Shown: piece after piece, positions 20,746 to 29,425 of the stretch | Layout of the letters: each line of letters starts with the position of its first letter | Numbering within the stretch: position 1 is the stretch's first letter | Assembly (NCBI RefSeq): GCF_024753145.1 | Contig: NZ_JANUGU010000001.1 | Span: forward strand, 248,001-312,000 | Source of the DNA: Massilia terrae | GTDB taxonomy: Bacteria; Pseudomonadota; Gammaproteobacteria; Burkholderiales; Burkholderiaceae_D | DNA length: 64,000 bases | Direction: 5' to 3' | Translations under genes and position numbers: made by a program | Notes under the pieces: model-generated | Told to the model about the DNA's origin: nothing | Seen by the model: only the letters and a program-made list of their open reading frames with translations | The model's database searches: none

Positions 20746-21888
20746 CTACGCCGCCGCGCGCAGCCGCCACAGCGACGTCACTTCGCGCGAACGCGCCGCG
20801 TGCAGTGGATCGCCGGCGTCGAGCACCTTGCCGTGCACCGGACGCGTGTCGTGGCGCGCCGCCACGTCGAGCCCCGCGTCCGCGATCCATCCGAGCAGCT
20901 GCTCGCGCGTGCGCAGGCCAAGGTGCTCGGCGAGATCCGACAGGATCAGCCAGCCTTCGCCCTGCGGCTCCAGGTGCGCGCCCAAACCGTTGAGGAAGGA
21001 CTTGAGCATGCGGCTATCCGGGTCGTAGATCGCACATTCGATCGAGGAACTGGGTTTGCCCGGCAACCAGGGCGGATTGCAGAGCACCAGCGGTGCGCGG
21101 CCTTCCGGAAACAGGTCGGCCTTCACCGGCTCGACCTGCCCGGTGAGCCCGAGCCGCGCGATGTTCTCGCGTGCGCAGCCGAGCGCGCGCTCGTCCATGT
21201 CGGTGGCAATCACGCGTTGCACGCCGCGCCGCGCCAGCAGGGCCGCGAGCACGCCGGTGCCGGTGCCGACATCGAAAGCGAGCTTGCCGGCGCCGGCCGG
21301 CAGGGGAGCTTGCGCGACCAGTTCGACGTATTCGCCGCGCACCGGCGAGAACACGCCGTACCACGGATGGATGCGCGCATCCAGCGCGGGAATGGGCACA
21401 CCCTTGCGGCGCCATTCGTGCGCGCCGATCACGCCCAGCAGTTCGCGTAGCGAGACCACCATCGGCAATTCGGCCTGGTCGCCGTAGGCTTCAAGGCAGG
21501 CTTCGCGCACATCGGGCGCGCGCCGCAGCGGGATCGTGCAGCCGGCGTCGATCGGGATCAGCAGCATCGCCAGCGTTCTTGCGCGCTGCAGCTGCGCCAG
21601 GCGATGGCGGTGGAACTGTTCGGTGGGCGTGGCGGGCGCCTTCGGCTTTTTGTGCTTGCCGCGTTTGTTCTCGATGCGGCGCACCAGCGCCTGCAGCAGC
21701 TGGCGCGCGTTCTGGTAATCGCCGCGCCACAGGAGGCCGGTGCCGTCCAGCGCGTGGCGGTAGGCCACGTCCGCCGGCATGGTGTCGTCGGCCAGCACCA
21801 CGTTCTTCGGAACCGGCCAGCCGCTTTCGGAATGCCATGCGGCCGAGCGTTCCTCGCCGTGCTCGATCCAGTGGATGGGCGCGTTCAT
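20746..21888 (-). CDS. Class I SAM-dependent methyltransferase (N6-adenine/Gln type)
   Basis: A 380-residue protein with an unassigned N-terminal domain (about 1-190) and a Rossmann methyltransferase domain. Motif I is FDVGTGTGVLAALLA, the acidic ribose-binding residue is in IATDMDERAL, and the catalytic NPPW motif is in VLCNPPWLPGK. NPP(W/Y) enzymes of this shape (RsmC, RlmG, PrmC) methylate exocyclic amines of RNA bases or glutamine side chains; the substrate here cannot be deduced. It lies one base past the end of the small Cys/His protein gene on the same strand, so the two are tightly coupled. Confidence 0.75.
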   Translation of the reverse strand: MNAPIHWIEHGEERSAAWHSESGWPVPKNVVLADDTMPADVAYRHALDGTGLLWRGDYQNARQLLQALVRRIENKRGKHKKPKAPATPTEQFHRHRLAQLQRARTLAMLLIPIDAGCTIPLRRAPDVREACLEAYGDQAELPMVVSLRELLGVIGAHEWRRKGVPIPALDARIHPWYGVFSPVRGEYVELVAQAPLPAGAGKLAFDVGTGTGVLAALLARRGVQRVIATDMDERALGCARENIARLGLTGQVEPVKADLFPEGRAPLVLCNPPWLPGKPSSSIECAIYDPDSRMLKSFLNGLGAHLEPQGEGWLILSDLAEHLGLRTREQLLGWIADAGLDVAARHDTRPVHGKVLDAGDPLHAARSREVTSLWRLRAAA

Positions 21889-21889
21889 G

Positions 21890-22102
21890 TCAGTGATGGT
21901 GGTGCCAGTCGATGCCGCCGGAGGCGAGGAAGGACTGGACCGCGGCCGGTTCGCCGGTGGCGTGCAGCTTGACCTCGCCGCAGTCGCACACGCCGAAGTA
22001 GGGCTGGATGTGCGAGCAGGCGGACACTTTCTGCAGCTGGACCTTGACGGGCTTGGCGCACTTGGCGCACTTGAAGGTCAGGAAGCGGGCGGGTTTATTC
22101 AT
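21890..22102 (-). CDS. Small Cys-rich protein with C-terminal His run
   Basis: A 70-residue protein, not recognised. Cysteines occur at 12, 15 (KCAKC), 29, 39 and 41 (CDCG), with His31 between them, so a zinc-ribbon-like or other metal site is likely. The C-terminus is WHHHH. There is no signal peptide or membrane helix. The stop codon is one base from the start of the downstream methyltransferase, so the two are probably translated together. It lies 3' to sbcC, 43 nt away. Confidence 0.65.
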   Translation of the reverse strand: MNKPARFLTFKCAKCAKPVKVQLQKVSACSHIQPYFGVCDCGEVKLHATGEPAAVQSFLASGGIDWHHHH

Positions 22103-22145
22103 GATAGGCGGGCGGGATGCGGCAAAGCCGCGATTGTAGCACCCG

Positions 22146-25100
22146 CTACTGCACCGAGATGGCGCTGGCCCCGCCGCCCGCCGGCCGCACCACGATCTTG
22201 GCCGCGATCCGCTCGGTCATCTCGTGCACATGCGAGATCACGCCGACCTTGCGGCCCTGCGCCTGCAGCGCGTCCAGCGCTTCCATCGCCACGCCCAGCG
22301 TGTCGCTATCCAGGCTGCCGAAGCCCTCGTCGATGAACAGCGACTCGACCTTGACGCGATTGGACGACAGCGAGGCCAGGCCCAGCGCGAGCGCCAGCGA
22401 CACCAGGAAGCTCTCGCCGCCGGACAGCGAATTGACCGGGCGGACCTCGCCGCCCATGTCCTGGTCGCGCACCATCAGCGCGAGCGACGGCCCGGTGGGG
22501 TGGACCACGCGCTCCAGCCGGTAGCGGCGCGCCAGCTGCGAGAGGTGGCGGTTGGCGTAACCGAGCAGCACGTCGAGCGTGAACTGCTGGGCGTAGTTGC
22601 GGAACTTCTTGCCGTCGCTGGATCCGATCAGTTCGGACAGCCTGGCCCACTTGCGTTCGATCGCTTGCTGCTGTTCGATCCCGGCCAACAGCGCCTGGCC
22701 CTGCACGCGCCGTTCGTCGTCCTGGGCGGCTTGCAGGCGCAGCGCGGCGGCCTGCTCATGCTGGCCGGCGCGTTCGCGCTCGACGGTTTCGAGCGCCGCG
22801 CCGACTTGTTCGGCGTCCGGGTAGCCGCCGGCCGGTGCGCTGGCGGCGTGCAGGTCGCGCTGGGCGCTGCGTTCGGCGAGCACGGTGGCGGCGGCAGCAA
22901 GCTGGGTCTCCAGCTGCTGCAGCGCCTCGCGTTCGCGCGCGAGCTCTTCGTGGCTGACGGACAGCAGCTTGGCCAGCGCAGCGCGGTCGGGGATGGGATC
23001 GAGGTCGTCGCCGCTGTGGGTGTACTTGTCGAGCCAGGCGGCCAACTTGTCGTCGATCTGTTCGGTGTCCGAGCGCAGGGTGGTGCAGCGGGCGTCGGTT
23101 TGCTGCAGCGATGCCTGCACCGCCGCTTCGCGCTGGGCCGCTTCGGCGTTCGCCTGCTGGCGGGCGGCAAGCGCGGCGCGCGCCTGTTCGACCGCGTTGG
23201 CGAGGGCCTGCTCGACCTGCTGCACCTTCATGCCTTCCCACAGCGTGGCGCGCTCGCGCTGCTTGTCCTTCACCTGTAGGTCGGCGCGAGTGAACTCGGC
23301 GCGCGCCGTTGCGGCGGCGCGCGCGGCATGGGCGGCATGCTCGGTCGCGGCGGACACTTGGACGTCGAGTGTCGCGATGTGTGCCGCGAGACTCACCAGC
23401 CGTTCCGATTGGACACGCCATGCGCTGGCATGGGCGGCGCATGCGCGGCGGTATGCTGCCGGGTCCTCGCGCCAGTTGGACTGCCAGCCGTCGCCGTCGG
23501 CCTGCGACAGCGGCTCGTCCAGCTCCTCCAGTAGCGCAGCCAGGGCGCCGGCGGCGGCTTCACGCCGGGCTTGCAGCGCCGTGCTGTCGGCATGCAGGCG
23601 CGCGGCCTGGTCGGCTTCCGTTTGCGCCAGCTGCAGCAGGCGTGCGTGTTCGGCGCGTGCGGCGTCGCAGGCTTGCTGGGCTGCGTCGCGCGCCTTGGCC
23701 GCCGCATGTGCGGCCTGCTCGCGGATGTCGAGGGAGGCGGCCTGCTCCTTGATTTCGCGCGACTGCTCTTCCAACCATGCTTCGCGATTGTCGGCTGCCG
23801 GGGCGTTCCGGTCCCAGGCCTGCGCGAGTTCGGCCACAGCGGCCGCGAGGTCGCTGCGTTCGGCGTCGAGCGCGGCCAGGCGCTGCGTGGCGCTGTCGGC
23901 GGCCTGGCGCTGCGCTGCCTGTGTCGACAGGTTGGCCTGCAATGCGCCGCGCGTGCGATCGACTTCGGCACGCAAGCCGTCCAGCAGCGCGTGCAGGCGT
24001 GGATCGGTGTGGCGGTAGGGATGGTCGGCGCCGCCGCACACGGGGCAGGGCGCATCGTCGCTCAATTGGGCGCGCAGTTGTTCGACGCTGTCGGCGCAAG
24101 CCAGTTCGGCGCCTGCCAGCATCCGTTCGGCCTGCGCCGCCGCTGCGGCAAGGCTGTCGTGATCCCGTGCGGCGGCGGTGAGCGCCTTTGCCGCTTCGTC
24201 CCGCGCCGAACTCGTGGCCGCATGCTGGACGTTGGCCTGTTCGAGGCGGCGCGCGGCCTCGGACCACCGCGCCCACAGTTTTTCCAGCGCGGTCACTTGT
24301 TCGCGGCGCTGGTCGATTTGCTGGCGTTCGGCGCGCAGGGCCGCCAGATCAAAGGCGCCAAGTGAATCGGCTGCCTGCTGGAGGCTGGATTCATGATCGC
24401 GCAGCGTCGCCTGTGCCGCTTGTGTCGCCTGCGCGGATTGCTGCGACCGTGCCGCCGCGCCGCGCGAGGCCGCATCGGCGGCGCGCAGCGAGACGTCGAG
24501 AGCAGCGTCATCGTGCGCGGCCTGCACTGCCTGCGACAGCAGCCGCTCCCAGCGGTCCCAATGCATGGCCAGCTGCTCGTGGCGCGCGTGCGCAGCCAGC
24601 CAGTTTCCGCTGTCCTGGTGTGCGTTGCGCGCCTCGTCGAGCTGGGTGCGCCGTGCCGACAGGGCCTCTTCGGCTTGCACCGAGGCGTTGGTGGCGGCAT
24701 CCAGCGCGGTCGCCGACTGGTCGCGCGCCGGCAGCAGGGCGGCAATCGCGGCGTCGAGCTCCTTGGCCTTGTCGATCGCGGGCGCCGCATCGCGCTGCGC
24801 TGCCTGCGCTTCGGCGAGCGCGCGTCCCGCCTGTTCAAGCGCGGCCTCAAGGTGCCGGCGTCCGGCGAGCAGCGCGTCGAATTCCTGCTGCAGCTTGGCG
24901 CGCGCGTGCACGGCCTGCGCCAGTTCGCGCGCCAGGCGGTCGCTTTCCGCGAGCAGCGGGCGGGCCGGCTGCACCGCTTCCAGCGTCGCGAGGCGGCGCC
25001 GGCGCTCGCCAGCGGCATCGAGCAGCGCGCGATGGGATGCCAGCGCCTCCTCGGCCTGCTTCACATTGCGCCGCAGCTTGGCCAGCTCCTCGTGCCAGCG

Positions 25101-25889
25101 CCGCTGTTGTTCGAGCAGCGCGCGGCGCGCATCGACCTCGGCCAGCGCCAGTTCGGCCTGCGCCTTTTGCGCATCGAGTTCAGCGCGCGCCTCGGCCGGC
25201 AGCGGAGCCTGCATGGCCAGCTTATCGGTCAGCATCCGCAGCGCGTCCTGCTCGCGCCTGGCGCGTTCGAAAGCGCGGCGCGACATGTCGCTGTAGACCA
25301 CGCTGCCGGTCAGCGTTTCCAGCAGTTCGCCGCGCTCGTTCTCGTCAGTCTTGAGGAAAGCCGAGAACTCGTTCTGCGCCAACAGCACGGCGCGCGTGAA
25401 CTGTTCGAAGGAGAGCCCCACGCGCTGCGCAATTTCGGCGGCGGCCTCCGAATTGGTGCGGCCCACCTGGGCCATCTCCGGCAGCTGGTGCAGCGTGACC
25501 GAGGCCGGCTGCAGCGGCCCGCCCGGCTTGTTGCGCGAGCGCCGCACGGCCCAGCGCGCGCGGTAGCGCAAGCCATCGCTGCCGGCGAAATCGACTTCGG
25601 CATAGCCCTCGGCGGTGCCGCGCCGCAGCAGGTTGCGCGGGTCGACCGTGGATACCGGTTCACCGTTCACGTCCGGCAGGGAGCTGGCGCGCGGCCCGGT
25701 CTTGGGCAGGCGCGGGGTGGTGCCGTAAAGCGCGAGGCATAGTGCATCGAGCAGGGTGCTCTTACCGGCGCCGGTCGGCCCGCTGATCGCGAACAGGCCG
25801 CTCGAGGCCAGCGGTTCGGACTCGAAATCGACGCTGAATTCGCCCGCCAGCGAGGCCAGGTTGCGGCCCGCGATGCGCAGGATCCTCAT
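22146..25889 (-). CDS. sbcC: Nuclease SbcCD subunit C (SMC-like ATPase)
   Basis: A 1247-residue Rad50-type ATPase that, with SbcD, cleaves DNA hairpins and protein-blocked ends. The N-terminal Walker A is GPTGAGKSTLLD. Two very long Ala/Gln/Arg-rich coiled-coil arms flank a zinc hook, APCPVCGGADHPY, near residue 610. The C-terminal ABC signature NSLSGGESFLVSLALALGL and the Walker B/D-loop FIDEGFGSLDSDTL complete the head. Its start overlaps the sbcD stop by four bases (ATGA). Confidence 0.95.
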   Translation of the reverse strand: MRILRIAGRNLASLAGEFSVDFESEPLASSGLFAISGPTGAGKSTLLDALCLALYGTTPRLPKTGPRASSLPDVNGEPVSTVDPRNLLRRGTAEGYAEVDFAGSDGLRYRARWAVRRSRNKPGGPLQPASVTLHQLPEMAQVGRTNSEAAAEIAQRVGLSFEQFTRAVLLAQNEFSAFLKTDENERGELLETLTGSVVYSDMSRRAFERARREQDALRMLTDKLAMQAPLPAEARAELDAQKAQAELALAEVDARRALLEQQRRWHEELAKLRRNVKQAEEALASHRALLDAAGERRRRLATLEAVQPARPLLAESDRLARELAQAVHARAKLQQEFDALLAGRRHLEAALEQAGRALAEAQAAQRDAAPAIDKAKELDAAIAALLPARDQSATALDAATNASVQAEEALSARRTQLDEARNAHQDSGNWLAAHARHEQLAMHWDRWERLLSQAVQAAHDDAALDVSLRAADAASRGAAARSQQSAQATQAAQATLRDHESSLQQAADSLGAFDLAALRAERQQIDQRREQVTALEKLWARWSEAARRLEQANVQHAATSSARDEAAKALTAAARDHDSLAAAAAQAERMLAGAELACADSVEQLRAQLSDDAPCPVCGGADHPYRHTDPRLHALLDGLRAEVDRTRGALQANLSTQAAQRQAADSATQRLAALDAERSDLAAAVAELAQAWDRNAPAADNREAWLEEQSREIKEQAASLDIREQAAHAAAKARDAAQQACDAARAEHARLLQLAQTEADQAARLHADSTALQARREAAAGALAALLEELDEPLSQADGDGWQSNWREDPAAYRRACAAHASAWRVQSERLVSLAAHIATLDVQVSAATEHAAHAARAAATARAEFTRADLQVKDKQRERATLWEGMKVQQVEQALANAVEQARAALAARQQANAEAAQREAAVQASLQQTDARCTTLRSDTEQIDDKLAAWLDKYTHSGDDLDPIPDRAALAKLLSVSHEELAREREALQQLETQLAAAATVLAERSAQRDLHAASAPAGGYPDAEQVGAALETVERERAGQHEQAAALRLQAAQDDERRVQGQALLAGIEQQQAIERKWARLSELIGSSDGKKFRNYAQQFTLDVLLGYANRHLSQLARRYRLERVVHPTGPSLALMVRDQDMGGEVRPVNSLSGGESFLVSLALALGLASLSSNRVKVESLFIDEGFGSLDSDTLGVAMEALDALQAQGRKVGVISHVHEMTERIAAKIVVRPAGGGASAISVQ

Positions 25890-27118
25890 GCCTGTGCGTC
25901 CTCCAGCATCAGCTCGGCGAAAGCCTCGACCTGCTCCTGCGGCGCTTCCTCGCCGTAGCGCTGTGCGTACAGGCGCCGGAAGATATCGTCCGGCTTGAGC
26001 TGCGCGAGCTGGTCGAGCGTCAGCGCGTCGTCGGCCGGCGCGGCGGTCGTGATCCGGCGGGTCGGCTCGATTTTCGCGAGGCGCACCGGCTTGCCCGCGA
26101 GCGCCGCTTCGACCTGCGCGCGCAGGCCGGGCTCGGGGCCGTCCAGCATCACCCGCACTTCAAGATAGGGCCGGGCGTGCTGCGGCTGTTCGGGCAGTTC
26201 GAGCGCCTCCAGCTGCGCCAGCACTTCGGACAACGGCGCCGGCGCCTCCGGCACGCGCAGCAGTTCGACGGCGCGCGGCACGGGAATCGGCGTCACCGCC
26301 GCCGCGCGGGCGCCATCGAGGTCGATGCGCAGGACCTGGTGCTTGTAGTTCACCTCGGAGAACGACAGTGGCAGCGGGCTGCCGCAGTAGCGCAGGTGCT
26401 CCTGTCCGCCTACGCGCTGCGCCAGGTGCAGGTGGCCGAGCGCGGCGTAGGCCAGCGCGGCGTCGAACATCGAAGCCGGCAGCGCGTCGGCGCCGCCGAT
26501 GACGATGCGGCGCTCCGAATCCTGCGAGGGCTCGCCGCCGACCATGTGGCAGTGGCCCATCGCGATGATCGCCTGGCCCTCGGCGCAGCGCCCGCGCGCG
26601 ATGTCGAAGGCCTGGCGGTACAGCGCCGCAATGCCGTTCAAGTAAGGATCGCCGTCGCCCTCGATGCGCGGCACGTCGCCCGGACGCAGGAAGGGCACCG
26701 CCATGCACCAGGCCTTGACCGCGCCATCGCGGCCGGTGAGCGGGACCAGCAGCCGCCCGGCGTCGATCTCGCCGTCCGGCTTGCGCGCCACGCTGCCGAC
26801 GACCGTCGCGCCGTGCACCTGCAGCAGCGGCGAGGGCGCTTCCAGCCGGCCTGGCGAATCGTGGTTGCCGGCGATGATCACCACTTGCAGCCAGGGCGCG
26901 CGCTCGCGCGCCTGCTGCAGGAAGCGGTAAAGCTGCCGCTGCGACTGCGCCGACGGATTGGCGTTGTCGAACACATCGCCCGCGACCAGCAGCACGTCGG
27001 CCTGTTCGGCGACGATGGTCTCGACCAGCCAGTCGAGGAAGCACTGGTGCTCCCAGGAGCGGTCGTAGTTGTGCAGGGTCTGGCCGAGGTGCCAGTCGGA
27101 GGTGTGCAGCAGGCGCAT
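25886..27118 (-). CDS. sbcD: Nuclease SbcCD subunit D (Mre11-like)
   Basis: A 410-residue calcineurin-like phosphoesterase, the nuclease partner of SbcC. Metal-binding motifs are SDWHLGQTLHNYDR, VAGDVFDNANP, IAGNHDSPGRLE and MGHCHM. The C-terminal cap and SbcC-binding region follow. It is first in the sbcD-sbcC transcript and divergent from ycaQ, with 102 nt between start codons for both promoters. Confidence 0.95.
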   Translation of the reverse strand: MRLLHTSDWHLGQTLHNYDRSWEHQCFLDWLVETIVAEQADVLLVAGDVFDNANPSAQSQRQLYRFLQQARERAPWLQVVIIAGNHDSPGRLEAPSPLLQVHGATVVGSVARKPDGEIDAGRLLVPLTGRDGAVKAWCMAVPFLRPGDVPRIEGDGDPYLNGIAALYRQAFDIARGRCAEGQAIIAMGHCHMVGGEPSQDSERRIVIGGADALPASMFDAALAYAALGHLHLAQRVGGQEHLRYCGSPLPLSFSEVNYKHQVLRIDLDGARAAAVTPIPVPRAVELLRVPEAPAPLSEVLAQLEALELPEQPQHARPYLEVRVMLDGPEPGLRAQVEAALAGKPVRLAKIEPTRRITTAAPADDALTLDQLAQLKPDDIFRRLYAQRYGEEAPQEQVEAFAELMLEDAQA

Positions 27119-27220
27119 GGAAATCGTGGCTCGATGTGGGCGGCGCTACTATAGCTCAGCCGTTCCCCATGCGCCGAGAAAAATCGCCGGGGATTGATCG
27201 AACGTCATTAGAATGCTGGC

Positions 27221-28468
27221 ATGAGCGAACTGACCCTTTCGATGAGCGCCGCGCGCGCCCTCCACCTGCAGGCACAGCGCATGCTGCGGCCACCGCGCCG
27301 CAAGGCCACCAAGGCCGATGTGCTGGACACGATCCGGCACATGGGCATGCTGCAGATCGATACCATCCACGTGGTCGCGCGCAGTCCCTACCTCGTGCTG
27401 TGGAGCCGTCTGGGCGACTACCGGCCCGAATGGCTGGACCAGCACCTGGCCGAGGGCAGCTTGTTCGAATACTGGGCGCACGAGGCCTGCTTCCTGCCGA
27501 TCGAGGACTATGGCCTGTACCGCCACCGCATGCTCGATCCGTCCGCGATGGGCTGGAAGTATTCGGAGACCTGGATGCGCGAGCGCGCCGCCGACGTCAA
27601 GCGCGTGATGGACCACATCCGCACGCACGGCCCGGCGCGCTCCTCGGATTTCGAGCGCACCGACGGGCAGGGCGGCGGCTGGTGGGAGTGGAAGCCGGAG
27701 AAGCGCTCGCTCGAAGTGCTGTTCACGGCGGGCGCGCTGATGATCGCGCGGCGCCACAACTTCCAACGCATCTATGACCTGGCCGAGCGCGTGCATCCGA
27801 CGTGGCACGACAGCCAGATGCCGGCGCTGGACGAGGTGCGCCGCCAGTTCGTGCTGCGCACGGTGCGCGCGCTCGGGCTGGCGCGCGCGGCCTGGATCCC
27901 CGACTACCACCGCACCAAGCGCCCGCATCCCGATCCGGCCGCGCTGGCGGCGCGCGGCGAGCTGCTGTGCGCGCGGGTCGAGGGCTGGGATGATCCGGTC
28001 TACCTCCATCCTGAGCTGGAAGACGCCGCGCACCAGGCAGCGCGCGGCGAACTGGCGCCCACCCTGACCACGCTGCTGTCGCCCTTCGACCCGATTGTGT
28101 GGGACCGCAGGCGCGCACTCGACCTGTTCGGCTTCGATTACCGGTTGGAGTGCTACACGCCGGCCGAAAAGCGGCGCTACGGCTACTTCACGCTGCCGCT
28201 GCTGCGGCGCGGCGCGCTTGTCGGCCGCATCGACGCCAAGGCGCACCGGCGCGAGGGCGTGTTCGAACTGAAGGCGGCGATGCTGGAGCCGGGCGTGCGC
28301 GCGAGCGAGCGTTTCGCCAGCGACATCGCGGGCGCCCTGGTCCGCTGCGCCCGTTGGCATGGCTGCGAGCAGGTCGCGGTCGGCCCCGCCGAGCCGGCCG
28401 CGTTCGCCATCCAGCTGCAGGGCGCGCTGGGGGATGCTTCCATGCCGAAAGGAAAGTTCGCCGCCTGA
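27221..28468 (+). CDS. ycaQ: YcaQ/AlkZ-type DNA interstrand crosslink glycosylase
   Basis: A 415-residue winged-helix protein of the HTH_42 family. E. coli YcaQ unhooks DNA interstrand crosslinks, and Streptomyces AlkZ acts on azinomycin adducts. The catalytic QxD/QxQ loop is seen as MLQIDTIHVVARSPY near residue 43. A C-terminal beta-barrel includes SPFDPIVWDRRR. Its divergent neighbour is sbcCD, another DNA-end repair enzyme, which supports a shared role in damage processing. Confidence 0.88.
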   Translation: MSELTLSMSAARALHLQAQRMLRPPRRKATKADVLDTIRHMGMLQIDTIHVVARSPYLVLWSRLGDYRPEWLDQHLAEGSLFEYWAHEACFLPIEDYGLYRHRMLDPSAMGWKYSETWMRERAADVKRVMDHIRTHGPARSSDFERTDGQGGGWWEWKPEKRSLEVLFTAGALMIARRHNFQRIYDLAERVHPTWHDSQMPALDEVRRQFVLRTVRALGLARAAWIPDYHRTKRPHPDPAALAARGELLCARVEGWDDPVYLHPELEDAAHQAARGELAPTLTTLLSPFDPIVWDRRRALDLFGFDYRLECYTPAEKRRYGYFTLPLLRRGALVGRIDAKAHRREGVFELKAAMLEPGVRASERFASDIAGALVRCARWHGCEQVAVGPAEPAAFAIQLQGALGDASMPKGKFAA

Positions 28469-28733
28469 TAGTTTTGTCGCTTGGCAATCCTGTTGTGCCC
28501 GCCCCACACTGTCACAAGTGCGGCACGATTGATAAGAAATGTGCCACACTGGCCGTCCGCCTTTGCGTTAAATCAAACACAACGGTGGGAGGCTCTTTAA
28601 ACTGTTAGTTCCCAGGGGCCGATGACAAGAATAAAATTCTCACAGGCCTGTTCAAAACGACATTCCCAGCCAGGTATCTCCCGCACGTCGGGGCGGTGCT
28701 TGCGTTGGCGAAACGATTCTGAGAGGAGACACG

Positions 28734-29333
28734 ATGTTAACTGCGACATACACGCTGGTGGCACTGTCGGTCGAACAAACGAGTGTCCGAACCAGCCTGC
28801 AAGCCCTCCAGAAATTGCTCCAAACAAATTTCCGAGAGCAAACGAAGCTGTCGCAGATGCAAATCGACGTGGCCTGCGACACCATCCGTGGCTTGTACGA
28901 CAGCTGCCATTGGCGCAAGCTCGACAAATTCCTCATTCCCGCCGTGCGCCGCGCCGGCGATGGCGCTGACGGCTTGCTCGACCAGCTCGACGCGCTCAGC
29001 CAGGCCGCCGCGGACGCCATGGCCGCGGCCCTGCGCATTGTCGAGACCGCCGAGCCCGACGGCGGAGGCGTGGCCCAGTTCTGTGGCGCCCTCGAACTAT
29101 TTTGCGCCGCCTTGCTCGAACGGCTGGAGCGCGAGGAGCGCGAGCTCTTTCCCGTGGCCGGCAGCGTGATCTCGGGCGAGGACTGGTTCGCGATCGCCAA
29201 CCAGATGCTGGCCCACGACGCCTACCAGCAGGAAAGCCGCAACGGCGAAGGGCCGCCGCGCACCGGCCGTGGCGTCGTGCCCCGCGCCGAGCGCAGCCAT
29301 CGCGTCGGGCCGCGGGTCAGCTACGCGCACTGA
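28734..29333 (+). CDS. Helical protein of unknown function, hemerythrin-like C-terminal helix
   Basis: A 199-residue mainly alpha-helical soluble protein with a good GAGGAG ribosome-binding site. I do not recognise it firmly. The segment LERLEREERELFPVAGSVI resembles the last iron-ligand helix of hemerythrin-like domains. However, the N-terminal His pair expected for a HHE domain is not obvious (only CHW around residue 60). The last 25 residues are basic and probably disordered. It has its own 265-nt upstream region and stands between ycaQ and the DUF349 gene. Confidence 0.5.
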   Translation: MLTATYTLVALSVEQTSVRTSLQALQKLLQTNFREQTKLSQMQIDVACDTIRGLYDSCHWRKLDKFLIPAVRRAGDGADGLLDQLDALSQAAADAMAAALRIVETAEPDGGGVAQFCGALELFCAALLERLEREERELFPVAGSVISGEDWFAIANQMLAHDAYQQESRNGEGPPRTGRGVVPRAERSHRVGPRVSYAH

Positions 29334-29425
29334 GCCGCAGCCGGCCCGCGCACGCCGCCGGCCGGCCCGCCAAGGCCCCGCATCGTTCTTTGTTATGATG
29401 GGGGTTTTGGAAGTGCGACTCCATC

